Shown one piece after another: positions 7,438 to 14,442 of a stretch of 14,533 nucleotides of DNA. Position 1 is the stretch's first letter. Each line of letters starts with the position of its first letter. The stretch covers positions 2,726 to 17,258 of the forward strand of contig JAGDVW010000073.1 of the NCBI GenBank assembly GCA_023255835.1, written 5' to 3'. This DNA comes from Candidatus Acetothermia bacterium (lineage in GTDB: Bacteria; Bipolaricaulota; Bipolaricaulia; Bipolaricaulales; Bipolaricaulaceae). The notes beneath the pieces are model-generated. The model saw only the letters and a list, made by a program, of their open reading frames with translations. It had not been told where the DNA came from and did no database searches. The translations under genes were made by a program, and so were the position numbers.

Positions 7438-7443
7438 TAAACT
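7438..7443 (+). promoter_or_regulatory. Weak candidate -10 element for the ACT-domain gene
   Basis: TAAACT matches four of six bases of TATAAT and sits 7 nt before the GTG at 7451. If used, the transcript would start at or next to the start codon, i.e. be leaderless, which agrees with the missing Shine-Dalgarno. No -35 is recognisable. This is a weak call. Confidence 0.25.
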
Positions 7444-7450
7444 ATGGGCC

Positions 7451-7855
7451 GTGCGGCCGCCAACCATTGGAAAAGAGTTAGTGGTGCGAACGGAAAACCG
7501 CGTCGGCCTTCTTGCGGATATCGCCAAGCTCCTTTCTACTCAGGGGATCAATATCCTTGCCGTCGCGGTTTTCGTCGTCGGAGAGGAGGCGGAACTGCAC
7601 CTTGTGGTGGATGCCCACCATTACGCCTTAGAGAGCCTGCGGGATGCGGAATTCCCCACGGAGGAACGGGAGGTGGTTCTCGTCACCCTCCCCAACCGGC
7701 CGGGCTTCCTCCGCCGGGTCACCGAGGCCCTCGCTCGGCAGGGCTTGGACATCCGCTACTTATACGCCTCGGCCGCCGAGGATACCTCCCACACCCTCGT
7801 GGTCTTCTCCTGCACCCACAACGGGAAAGCCGTCCTCCTTTTGCGCGAGCGCTAA
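7451..7855 (+). CDS. Tandem ACT-domain protein, probable small-molecule sensor
   Basis: The 134-residue product consists of two ACT domains and nothing else: about residues 9-70 (ENRVGLLADIAKLLSTQGIN) and 74-134 (PNRPGFLRRVTEALARQGLD). Each has the NRxG turn before the first helix, the usual amino-acid-binding spot. Stand-alone double ACT proteins are widespread and mostly uncharacterised; ACT domains generally bind amino acids and regulate enzymes. The ligand and partner cannot be read from sequence. The start is uncertain: GTG 7451 is the first in-frame codon that preserves the first beta strand, but it has no Shine-Dalgarno; GTG 7481 would truncate the strand. The gene is divergent from metG with a 65-nt shared upstream region. 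Its TAA overlaps the stop of the convergent mscL. Confidence 0.85.
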   Translation: MRPPTIGKELVVRTENRVGLLADIAKLLSTQGINILAVAVFVVGEEAELHLVVDAHHYALESLRDAEFPTEEREVVLVTLPNRPGFLRRVTEALARQGLDIRYLYASAAEDTSHTLVVFSCTHNGKAVLLLRER

Positions 7856-8292
7856 GCCAGCTGGGAAGTGCAGTTCGGACAACGCACCGCCCCAATGGGG
7901 ATCTGGGTCTTGCAATAAGGGCACTCTTTCGTGGTAGGAGCCGTGGCCTCCTTGGGCTTCCGCATCCTAATCACCGCCCGAAGGAGGAGGAACATGACGA
8001 AGGCCACGATGAGGAAGTTGATGAGGTTATTGATGAAGCGGCCGTAGTAGATGGCGGGGGCCCCGGCTTGGCGGGCGGCCTCGGCCGAGGGGTACCTTTC
8101 CGGCCCCAAAACGAAAAAGAGGTTGGAAAAGTCCACGTTCCCCACGAGCTTTCCGATGGGCGGCATGACGATGTCGAAGATGAAGGAGTTCACCACCGCC
8201 CCGAACGCCGCGCCCATGACGAAGGCCACGGCGATCTCCACGAGATTTCCTTTAGCGATGAAATCGCGAAATTCCCTCCAAAAACCACGCAT
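7852..8292 (-). CDS. mscL: Large-conductance mechanosensitive channel with C-terminal zinc ribbon
   Basis: MscL is an inner-membrane homopentameric channel that opens under membrane tension and releases solutes on osmotic downshock. The 146-residue product has the family N-terminus (FWREFRDFIAKGNLVEIAVA), TM1 at about 15-45 with the conserved GAAFGAVVNSFIFDIVMPPIG, a loop to about 86, and TM2 at about 87-109 (INFLIVAFVMFLLLRAVI). After TM2 comes a cytoplasmic tail with C124-x2-C127 and C138-x2-C141 (CPYC and CPNC), a four-cysteine zinc ribbon in place of the usual charged helix. I chose ATG 8290-8292, which has GGAGGGGG 2 nt upstream and fits the family start. It is convergent with the ACT gene, with stops overlapping by 4 nt, and divergent from the DUF554 gene. 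Confidence 0.95.
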   Translation of the reverse strand: MRGFWREFRDFIAKGNLVEIAVAFVMGAAFGAVVNSFIFDIVMPPIGKLVGNVDFSNLFFVLGPERYPSAEAARQAGAPAIYYGRFINNLINFLIVAFVMFLLLRAVIRMRKPKEATAPTTKECPYCKTQIPIGAVRCPNCTSQLA

Positions 8293-8310
8293 AACCCCCT
8301 CCTTTTTGCC

Positions 8311-8316
8311 ATTGTA
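8311..8316 (-). promoter_or_regulatory. Candidate -10 element for mscL
   Basis: The minus strand reads TACAAT (five of six to consensus), 18 nt before the mscL ATG, with the SD in between. TTGCCC (8335-8340) lies 18 nt further upstream as a weak -35. Confidence 0.4.
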
Positions 8317-8324
8317 GATGGCCC

Positions 8325-8355
8325 TTGGACGGAAGGGCAAATTGTGCGCTACCAT
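8325..8355 (+). promoter_or_regulatory. Weak candidate promoter for the DUF554-MFS pair
   Basis: TTGGAC (8325-8330) and TACCAT (8350-8355) are 19 nt apart and lie in the 70-nt divergent gap to mscL. The second box ends 7 nt before the ATG, so a transcript from here would be leaderless or nearly so, in line with the absence of a Shine-Dalgarno. Matches are modest. Confidence 0.2.
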
Positions 8356-8362
8356 TCGCGGT

Positions 8363-9061
8363 ATGCTTGGGACTTGGATCAACGTGGGGACCGTGTTCCT
8401 TGGGGGGAGCTTGGGCTGGGCCCTGGGCGAGCGCCTCCCAAGCCGGGTGCGGGAATCGGCCACCCTGGGAGTGGGCCTTGTCACCCTGGTGCTCGGGATG
8501 CAAATGGCTTTGAAGACGCAAAACATTTTGGTTCTCCTCCTTTCCGTGATCCTGGGCGGGGCTTTGGGTGGGGCTTTGGACATTTCGGGAGCTTTGGAGC
8601 GAGGAAGCAAAAAGGTGGAGGGCCTCTTTCGTGGCCGGCCGGTGGCCCAGGCCTTCCTCACCGCCAGCCTCCTTTTCTGTGTTGGGCCCATGACCCTGGT
8701 GGGGGCCATCCAGGACGGCCTTTTTGGCGATTGGACGCTCCTCGGAGCGAAAGCCATCTTGGACGGGGTTTCCGCCGCTGCTCTGGCCGCCACCCTCGGG
8801 CCGGGTGTTCTTCTCTCCCTTTTTGTGATCCTCCTCTACCAAGGGGGAGTGACCATTTTGGCCCGCCTTTTCGCCCAAAGCCTTGCCGGATTCGATCCCC
8901 AACATCCCGCGGTTTTGGAACTCACCGCCGCGGGCGGAGCCATAGTCTTGTCCATCGGTCTTGGCCTTCTGCGCCTCAAAGACACGCGGCCAGCGGACTT
9001 CCTCCCCGCCCTCCTTTTCGCCCCCCTCCTCGCCCTCCTCTTTCGGGCTTTGGGAAAATAA
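8363..9061 (+). CDS. DUF554 family membrane protein
   Basis: The 232-residue, very hydrophobic product belongs to the DUF554 family (YdfK/YqgA type), polytopic inner-membrane proteins of unknown function. The family N-terminus is recognisable (MLGTWINVGTVFLGGSLGW). It is followed by hydrophobic segments at about 35-50 and 53-75, then TASLLFCVGPMTLVGAIQDG in the middle, which is the most conserved DUF554 stretch, and further helices to the C-terminus (ALLFAPLLALLFRAL), roughly seven or eight segments in all. I chose ATG 8363 because family proteins begin MLGT or MIGT. An in-frame extension to 8318 would run back into the divergent promoter region. The MFS gene starts 4 nt after its stop, so the two form an operon. 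Confidence 0.9.
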   Translation: MLGTWINVGTVFLGGSLGWALGERLPSRVRESATLGVGLVTLVLGMQMALKTQNILVLLLSVILGGALGGALDISGALERGSKKVEGLFRGRPVAQAFLTASLLFCVGPMTLVGAIQDGLFGDWTLLGAKAILDGVSAAALAATLGPGVLLSLFVILLYQGGVTILARLFAQSLAGFDPQHPAVLELTAAGGAIVLSIGLGLLRLKDTRPADFLPALLFAPLLALLFRALGK

Positions 9062-9065
9062 TCCC

Positions 9066-10283
9066 ATGCCTTCTAAAAAACCCAGCCTTTGGCCGCTGGT
9101 GGCCATGCAAATGATCACCGCCATGGGTTTTTCTTTGGCTTTGCCCTTCCTCTCCCTGTACCTCGTGCAAAGGCGCGGTATGGCCATGAGCCTTGTGGGC
9201 ACGGTGATGCTGGGGGCGGCGTTCGCCAGCGCCGCCGGACAATTTTTGGGAGGAATGGGCGCGGATCGCCTTGGCCGCCGCCTCACCTTGGCCTCGGCTT
9301 TGGCCCTGCGCATCGCCGCTTTCTCGGCCCTAGGGATCCTCATGTACACCAACGGCCCAATTTATGCCATCGTCCTCCTTTTCCTCCTCGTGCGCGTGAG
9401 CGGCGGGCTGGCCATGCCCGCGGTCTCCGCCCTGGTCGCCGATTTGACCGAGAAAAACCGGATCGAAGGCTATGGACTTCTGCGGGTTGGCGGGAACATC
9501 GGCTGGGGCGCCGGACCCGCTTTAGGCGGATTCCTCGCCACTTTTCTTCCCTACTCCCACCTCTTCCTCCTCGCCGCCGGGGCCACGGTCCTGGCCCTCT
9601 TCCTCGCGGTGGGCCTGATCCAGGAGCCGGGAAAGATCAAAATTTCCTCTGAACGCGGCCTTTTTGCCGCTTTTCGCGACCCAGGCTTGCTCATCTTTTT
9701 GGCCCTGGCTTTCCCGGTTTTCCTTTTGGCCGGGCAGCTCGTTTCCACCCTTTCCATTTTCACCGTGGAAAAGCTGGGCCTTTCCACCGCGCAATTCGGG
9801 GGGCTTCTCACCTTGAACGGGTTTTTGGTGGCCGTGGCTCAATACCCTTTGGCACGTCTAAGCGAGCGCTGGCGGCGCTCCCGCGTCCTCGCGCTGGGGG
9901 CTTTCCTCTACGGCCTTGGGTATCTGAGCCTGGGCTGGGTGCGGGCTTATCCCCTCCTTTTGGGGAGCATGGTGGTGATAACTTCTGGGGAGATGCTTTT
10001 TGCGCCGGCCTCCTCGGCCACGGTGGCGGAGCTGGCCCCTTCCCATGCCCGGGGCCGCTATTTGGGGGCGCTTGGGCTCGGTGAAAGTTTCGGGGCCTCG
10101 GCCGGCCCGTTCTTGGGCGGTCTCCTTTTGGATTTCGTGCCCTCGGCCCCGCTCCTTTGGGGAGCCCTGGCCTCCTTGGGATTTTTAGCCACCGGGCTTT
10201 TCCTCGGGGGCGGAGAGGGCCTCTACGGCGCGCTCCAAAAAAAGGCCGCGCGAACCCTTGATGAGAAGGAGGGCCGGGCCTGA
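9066..10283 (+). CDS. Major facilitator superfamily transporter
   Basis: The 405-residue product has the length and hydrophobic pattern of a 12-helix MFS carrier of the DHA1/drug-efflux-like type. The loop 2-3 motif A is clear (GGMGADRLGRR, residues 62-72), with a degenerate copy between helices 8 and 9 (ARLSERWRRSR). The N-terminal half has a conserved RxxGNxGWxxGPxLGG pattern (RVGGNIGWGAGPALGG) in helix 5, typical of motif C proton antiporters, and the second half repeats it loosely (GLGESFGASAGPFLGG). The substrate cannot be told. ATG 9066 follows the DUF554 stop by 4 nt. The last 33 codons, covering the end of helix 12 and a charged tail, overlap the convergent murF by 99 nt. Confidence 0.92.
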   Translation: MPSKKPSLWPLVAMQMITAMGFSLALPFLSLYLVQRRGMAMSLVGTVMLGAAFASAAGQFLGGMGADRLGRRLTLASALALRIAAFSALGILMYTNGPIYAIVLLFLLVRVSGGLAMPAVSALVADLTEKNRIEGYGLLRVGGNIGWGAGPALGGFLATFLPYSHLFLLAAGATVLALFLAVGLIQEPGKIKISSERGLFAAFRDPGLLIFLALAFPVFLLAGQLVSTLSIFTVEKLGLSTAQFGGLLTLNGFLVAVAQYPLARLSERWRRSRVLALGAFLYGLGYLSLGWVRAYPLLLGSMVVITSGEMLFAPASSATVAELAPSHARGRYLGALGLGESFGASAGPFLGGLLLDFVPSAPLLWGALASLGFLATGLFLGGGEGLYGALQKKAARTLDEKEGRA

Positions 10284-11558
10284 GCCCAGGGCCTTTCGCA
10301 CCGCGGAAACCAAGCGGAAAAGATCCCCTTCCTCGGCCAACCCCGCCCCTCCCATGGCCGCCAGGGCCGCGCTCATCCGGGGACCGAAGGCGAAAATGGG
10401 CTCCACCCCAAGCCGGCGCGCGGCCTCCACCACCGCCCGATGAAAGAGGCCCTCCTCCGGGCCCAATTCCAACATGTCCCCAAGGAGGGCGGCGCGGATC
10501 TTCACGGGAAGCCGCAACCTCACGAGGGTGCGCAACGCCGCCTGCATGGAAACAGGATTGGCATTGAAACAATCGTCGAGGATCCAGCCGAAGGGCGCTT
10601 CGCGCAGCTCCAGCCGGTGGGGGAGGGGAGGGACCTCGGCCATGGCCTGGGCCGCGACCTTCCCGGGGACGCCCAGGCCCCAGGCCAGGGCCAAGGCGCC
10701 GCACGCCAAAACCGCCCGGTGGGCGCCGAGGAGGCGGAGCTTCATCGGCACCGCTCCCCCAGGCGTTTCCGCCACAAACCTGATCCCCTGCGGATCGTCA
10801 TCCACGATCTCCCGGGGGAAGAAATCGGCTTCCTCGGTCTGGCCGAAGCGCAGGCAAAAGCCATCGCAGCGCTCCACCCTGGCCCGGAGCTCCGGGAAAT
10901 CCCAGGTCAGGGCCAATACCCCCTCCTCGGGAAGGGCCTCGGCCAGGGTCCACACCGTATCCGCCGCCCTCTCCACCGTGCCCAAAAGGGCGAGGTGGGC
11001 GGGCCCCACGGCCGTGATCATCCCCGCCCAAGGCTGGAGGAGCTCGCACAGCCTGCGGAGCTCCTCGGGATCGGACTCGGCTAGCTCAAAAACCCCGATC
11101 TCCGCATCGGCCGGCAGGGAAAGGAGGCTCAGGGGAACGCCGATCTCCGTGTTGTAACTTTCGGGGGTGCGGAATACCCGATAGGTGGTGGACAGGGCAG
11201 CGGCCAAGAGTTCTTTTGCCGTGGTCTTTCCAAAGGATCCGGTGATGCCCACGGCCACGAAATCCAGGGATTCCCGGCGCCAGCGGGCCAAGTCCCACAG
11301 GGCTTTTTTCACGTCCGAAACGAGGATCAGGTTGTGGCCGACCCCGGGATCGCGGGAGGCCAGGGCGCCCACGGCCCCGCGAGCGAAAGCCTCGGCCAAA
11401 AAATCGTGCCCATCGCGTTTTTGCCCGGGCAGGGCCACGAAAAGCTCGCCCGGCTGGATCCGGCGGGAGTCGGCACAGGCCCCGCGCACTTCAAACGGGG
11501 CCCTGGGCCGGAGAAGTTCGGCCTCCAAGGCCTCCGCCGCCTCCCGCAGGTCCCACAT
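10185..11558 (-). CDS. murF: UDP-MurNAc-tripeptide--D-Ala-D-Ala ligase
   Basis: MurF is the last cytoplasmic Mur ligase; it adds D-Ala-D-Ala to UDP-MurNAc-tripeptide using ATP. The 457-residue product (usual about 450) has the N-terminal substrate domain (DSRRIQPGELFVALPGQKRDGHDFL), the P-loop ITGSFGKTTAKEL near residue 109, the SYNTEIGVPLSLL segment, VGPAHLALLGTVE, the DDCFNANPVSMQ motif (family DDSYNANPxSM), LGDMLELG, and the C-terminal KGSRGLFLER. The ATG at 11556-11558 is 1 nt from the stop of the protease-like gene, behind GGGGGG. Its 3' end, including the conserved KGSRG, lies opposite the end of the MFS gene. No other mur gene is in the window; its neighbours are sucC and an S55 protein instead. 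Confidence 0.97.
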   Translation of the reverse strand: MWDLREAAEALEAELLRPRAPFEVRGACADSRRIQPGELFVALPGQKRDGHDFLAEAFARGAVGALASRDPGVGHNLILVSDVKKALWDLARWRRESLDFVAVGITGSFGKTTAKELLAAALSTTYRVFRTPESYNTEIGVPLSLLSLPADAEIGVFELAESDPEELRRLCELLQPWAGMITAVGPAHLALLGTVERAADTVWTLAEALPEEGVLALTWDFPELRARVERCDGFCLRFGQTEEADFFPREIVDDDPQGIRFVAETPGGAVPMKLRLLGAHRAVLACGALALAWGLGVPGKVAAQAMAEVPPLPHRLELREAPFGWILDDCFNANPVSMQAALRTLVRLRLPVKIRAALLGDMLELGPEEGLFHRAVVEAARRLGVEPIFAFGPRMSAALAAMGGAGLAEEGDLFRLVSAVRKALGSGPALLLIKGSRGLFLERAVEALSAPEEKPGG

Positions 11559-11559
11559 G

Positions 11560-13308
11560 CTACCCCCCGATGGGCAAGATCAAGGAAACCTCCCCATAAA
11601 CCACGGACCCCGGGAACCTCTGGGAAACCGAGTCCACACCGTATAGCCAGGCCTCGCCCATCAATTGGGAGATGGGATCGACCGCGAAAAGCTCGACAGT
11701 CAAGGTGTCGTAGGTGGGGATCCCCTCGATGTAGTCGAGGAGATCCTCGAGGCCCTTCAAAGTTGGGGCTGGTTCGCCCTTCTCCCGCAATCGCGGCCCG
11801 CCATAGGCCCTAAGCTCCACATAAGGGGTGTCCAAATCGCGGGGCACGCGGATTGCGCCCTCCAAAGTCCTGGTCTCCCCCCGCCAAGTCCGCACCTCCA
11901 CCGTGAATTGGATCGCCTCGCCCGGCTGGTAAGAGGAGCGATCGGTGCGAAGATCCAGGATCTCCACCGCGGAAAAACCCTTGCTCACCTCGGCCTCCAG
12001 TTCCACCGCGGTGAGCAAGGGGTCGCGGAACTCGTTGTAAGCGAGGACATCAAGGACGAGGGCGGCCTCCCAGGGGATGTAGACCGCCAAATCCGAGGTG
12101 GAGAGGACCACGTTCTCCCGGGTGAACGGGCGGGGAAGGCCGCGGCCGTTGATGGTGTACTTCACCCGCGCCGTTCCCGGGCCGATGCGGTTGAGGGTGG
12201 CGTCCACGGCCTCCACCCCCGCCACGTAGAAAAGGAGCGGGGAAAGCCGGGGCTCGTCCACAAGCTGCACCTGGAACTTCCCCGTGGCCTCCCCAGCCAC
12301 CGTGAACCTCGCCTCGATGGGGAGGGGGCGGCGGTCCGTGCGGCCGGCGATCCCCGGCCAGCGGTCCACGAACACCCCGCCCCGCAGCTCCGTGAGCGTC
12401 CCGAATTTGTAGGAGACGTCCATGGCCGCCACCGTATCCAAGATGGCCGCCCCGGTGAGGAAATAACGACAAGGCCCGCTGAAAAGGAAGGGGTGGCCGA
12501 AGGCCAGGATTTTCTCATCCTCCACCAAGGTGACCGTGCCCAAGGCCCCTATGGTGAAATCGCCGAGGCTCAGGGCCACCCCCACCGGGGCGCCCGGCTG
12601 AAATCCCAAGGATTCCCGGCCCTGCCCCGCCGGGGCCGAAAGGATTTTGGTGAACCCAAGCTCGGAAAACCCGGGAAGCCTCCGGTGCCAAGGGGGGAGG
12701 AGCCCCAAAATGGGGTGATCAAGACGCCCTAAATCCACCCCTTCCTCCAAGAGACGCAAGGCCCGGGAGGAAAGGCCGCTGGCCACAAGCGGGACGGAGA
12801 TGGGCCAAGCCACCAGGGCCCCGCTGGGCACCTCCTTGGGAGGAGCACCGGCCAAAATGACCCGCTCGATCCCCAAAGCCCGGAGGTTTTGGTCCTCCGG
12901 AACGGGGATTTCCTCTTCCCCTAGCTCCGGAAGGAGCTGGAGCATGGACTCGATGGGGGTGACCAAGCCCAAAGGCTTTTCCCGGTCCAAGGCCCAGGTG
13001 GCGGCGCGGGAGAGGGCCCCGGCGAGCTTGTCCTCAAAATAAACAGGGCTCCCGGACATCCCCTGGGCGATGCCCCCGGAGCGCTGGATGGCCTCCCCAA
13101 AAACCCGGACCACAATGAAATCGTTGCGCTCACCGGGCTCATCCAAAACGTCCACCACCTCCACCTCGAACCGGGAGATCTCCAGCCCCTGGACCACGGT
13201 GAGGCCGAATCCCTTCATCCCCGGCTTTATTTCCTTCAAAGAGATGGTCTCAGTGGCCAGCGCTCCGAACGCGATAAAGGCCAAAATAAAAGCTATCAGC
13301 TTTCGCAT
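11560..13308 (-). CDS. Secreted SpoIVB-like (S55) peptidase-family protein, permuted motif order
   Basis: The 582-residue product starts with a Sec signal peptide (MRKLIAFILAFIAFGALA, cut probably after residue 18). Residues about 22-125 match the C-terminal half of the SpoIVB S55 domain: ISRFEVEVVDVL, then SGGIAQGMSGSPVYFEDKLAGA with the presumed nucleophile Ser85, then LGLVTPIESML. Residues about 250-275 match the block that comes first in SpoIVB: IGALGTVTLVEDEKILAFGHPF, with presumed catalytic His272. The two blocks are thus in reverse order from SpoIVB. The position of SpoIVB's third residue (Asp, 15 before the Ser) is Phe70 here. A beta-rich C-terminal part follows, with an Ig-like stretch (about 445-490, DRSSYQPGEAIQFTVEVR). 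ATG 13306-13308 has GGAGGGG 2 nt upstream and overlaps sucC by 13 nt. No PDZ domain is evident. Activity and substrate are unknown. Confidence 0.85.
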   Translation of the reverse strand: MRKLIAFILAFIAFGALATETISLKEIKPGMKGFGLTVVQGLEISRFEVEVVDVLDEPGERNDFIVVRVFGEAIQRSGGIAQGMSGSPVYFEDKLAGALSRAATWALDREKPLGLVTPIESMLQLLPELGEEEIPVPEDQNLRALGIERVILAGAPPKEVPSGALVAWPISVPLVASGLSSRALRLLEEGVDLGRLDHPILGLLPPWHRRLPGFSELGFTKILSAPAGQGRESLGFQPGAPVGVALSLGDFTIGALGTVTLVEDEKILAFGHPFLFSGPCRYFLTGAAILDTVAAMDVSYKFGTLTELRGGVFVDRWPGIAGRTDRRPLPIEARFTVAGEATGKFQVQLVDEPRLSPLLFYVAGVEAVDATLNRIGPGTARVKYTINGRGLPRPFTRENVVLSTSDLAVYIPWEAALVLDVLAYNEFRDPLLTAVELEAEVSKGFSAVEILDLRTDRSSYQPGEAIQFTVEVRTWRGETRTLEGAIRVPRDLDTPYVELRAYGGPRLREKGEPAPTLKGLEDLLDYIEGIPTYDTLTVELFAVDPISQLMGEAWLYGVDSVSQRFPGSVVYGEVSLILPIGG

Positions 13309-14423
13309 TTCCCCTCCTTGGCCAAGGCCACGGCCCTGGCCGCGCCCTCCTCCATGGTCCGCACCGGCACAAACCCGGCGGCGGCCAAAATCCTCCGGCC
13401 TTCCTCCTCGTTCGTCCCCACAAGGCGGATGACCACGGGGATTTCCTTTCCCCGCAAAGCCTCCACCACGCCCCGTGCCACCTCGTCGCAACGGGTTATC
13501 CCCCCAAAAACGTTCACAAAAAGGACCTTCGCCCGGCCATCCTTGAGGATCAGGTCGATCCCGGCTTTCACCCGCTCGGCCCGGGCTCCCCCACCGATAT
13601 CCAAAAAGTTCGCCGGGCGCCCCCCATTTTTCGCCACCAAATCCAACGTGGCCATGACCAGCCCGGCACCGTTCCCGAGTATCCCGATGTCCCCATCGAG
13701 GCGCACATAGCTCATCCCCGCCTTTTTGGCCTCGGCCTCCAGGGGATCCACCACCTCCTCCGCCAAACCGGCGAACTGAGGCCCTGGCGAGTGGTCATCG
13801 TCGATGATTATTTTCGCATCCAAGGCCAAAAGTTTCCCATCGTATTCGGCCAAAGGGTTTATCTCCACGAGGTTCGCCTCGTAGTGGAGGAATACGGACC
13901 AAAGCTTTTTGGCCACGTCGATCAAGGGGGGAAGGAGGTCCTTTGGGGCCAGGGAGAAGAGCCGGCGCAGGCGGAAGGTGGCCGGCCCTTCCAGAGGCGG
14001 GATGTGCGCTTTGCTCACAAGCGCGGGGTTTTCTCTGGCCACCTCCTCGATATCCACCCCGCCGCGGGGCGAGTAAAGAAAAAGCGGCATGCGTGCGGAG
14101 CGATCGATGATGATCCCCAAATAGTGTTCAGCCTGGGCCTTCACCGCCTCCACCACGAGGAGCTTTCGGACTGGGATCCCTTTTATGCTGCTTCCCAGAA
14201 GGCTTTGGGCTATTTCCTCGGCCTCCTTGGGGGTTTGCGCCAGGCGTATCCCACCGGCCTTCCCGCGGCCGCCCACGGGAACCTGGGCCTTGAGGACCAC
14301 CGGCCGGCCCAGCTCCTCCGCCACCCGCCCAGCTTCCTTTGGGCTTTCCACCACCTCCCCTTCGGGAACGCTTATCCCCTCCCGCGCCAGGACCTCCCGA
14401 CCTTGCCACTCCAAAAGCCGCAA
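13296..14423 (-). CDS. sucC: Succinyl-CoA synthetase (ADP-forming) beta subunit
   Basis: SucC is the nucleotide- and succinate-binding subunit of succinate-CoA ligase, which makes ATP from succinyl-CoA in the TCA cycle. The 375-residue product (E. coli 388) has the ATP-grasp start (LLEWQGREVLAREGISVP), the loop GGRGKAGG (51-58), the metal-binding EINP (187-190), NGAGLVMATLD (251-261), DIGGGA (275-280) and the C-terminal NVFGGITRCDEVARG. The TTG at 14421-14423 aligns with the family Met (MKLHEYQ) and has an AAAGGGGG run a few nt upstream. The alpha subunit gene sucD, usually directly downstream, is not here; the S55 protein gene follows instead, overlapping by 13 nt. sucD must lie elsewhere, perhaps upstream beyond the window. 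Confidence 0.97.
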   Translation of the reverse strand: MRLLEWQGREVLAREGISVPEGEVVESPKEAGRVAEELGRPVVLKAQVPVGGRGKAGGIRLAQTPKEAEEIAQSLLGSSIKGIPVRKLLVVEAVKAQAEHYLGIIIDRSARMPLFLYSPRGGVDIEEVARENPALVSKAHIPPLEGPATFRLRRLFSLAPKDLLPPLIDVAKKLWSVFLHYEANLVEINPLAEYDGKLLALDAKIIIDDDHSPGPQFAGLAEEVVDPLEAEAKKAGMSYVRLDGDIGILGNGAGLVMATLDLVAKNGGRPANFLDIGGGARAERVKAGIDLILKDGRAKVLFVNVFGGITRCDEVARGVVEALRGKEIPVVIRLVGTNEEEGRRILAAAGFVPVRTMEEGAARAVALAKEGKCES

Positions 14424-14442
14424 CCTTCCCCCTTTCTCAGCG

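Noticed and set aside
7386-7463. Longer MetRS N-terminus starting at 7463
   Set aside because: The extra residues are not family-like, would overlap the divergent ACT gene and read through the TATAAT; the GTG at 7383-7385 has its own SD.
6105-7481. Long plus-strand open frame of 458 codons opposite metG
   Set aside because: It lies antisense to a fully recognisable MetRS. Its Pro/Gly/His/Leu-rich translation matches no family and is what GC-rich codon bias produces on the opposite strand.
7444-9114. Plus-strand open frame of 556 codons across the ACT gene, mscL and DUF554
   Set aside because: It runs across three recognised genes in another frame; the Gly/Arg/Pro-rich translation has no domain.
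8252-9352. Minus-strand open frame of 366 codons opposite DUF554 and MFS starts
   Set aside because: The opposite strand encodes clear membrane proteins; this frame is charged low-complexity sequence without a family match.
11665-12732. Plus-strand open frame of 355 codons opposite the S55-like gene
   Set aside because: It is antisense to a gene with a signal peptide and conserved motifs; its composition is typical of an antisense shadow.
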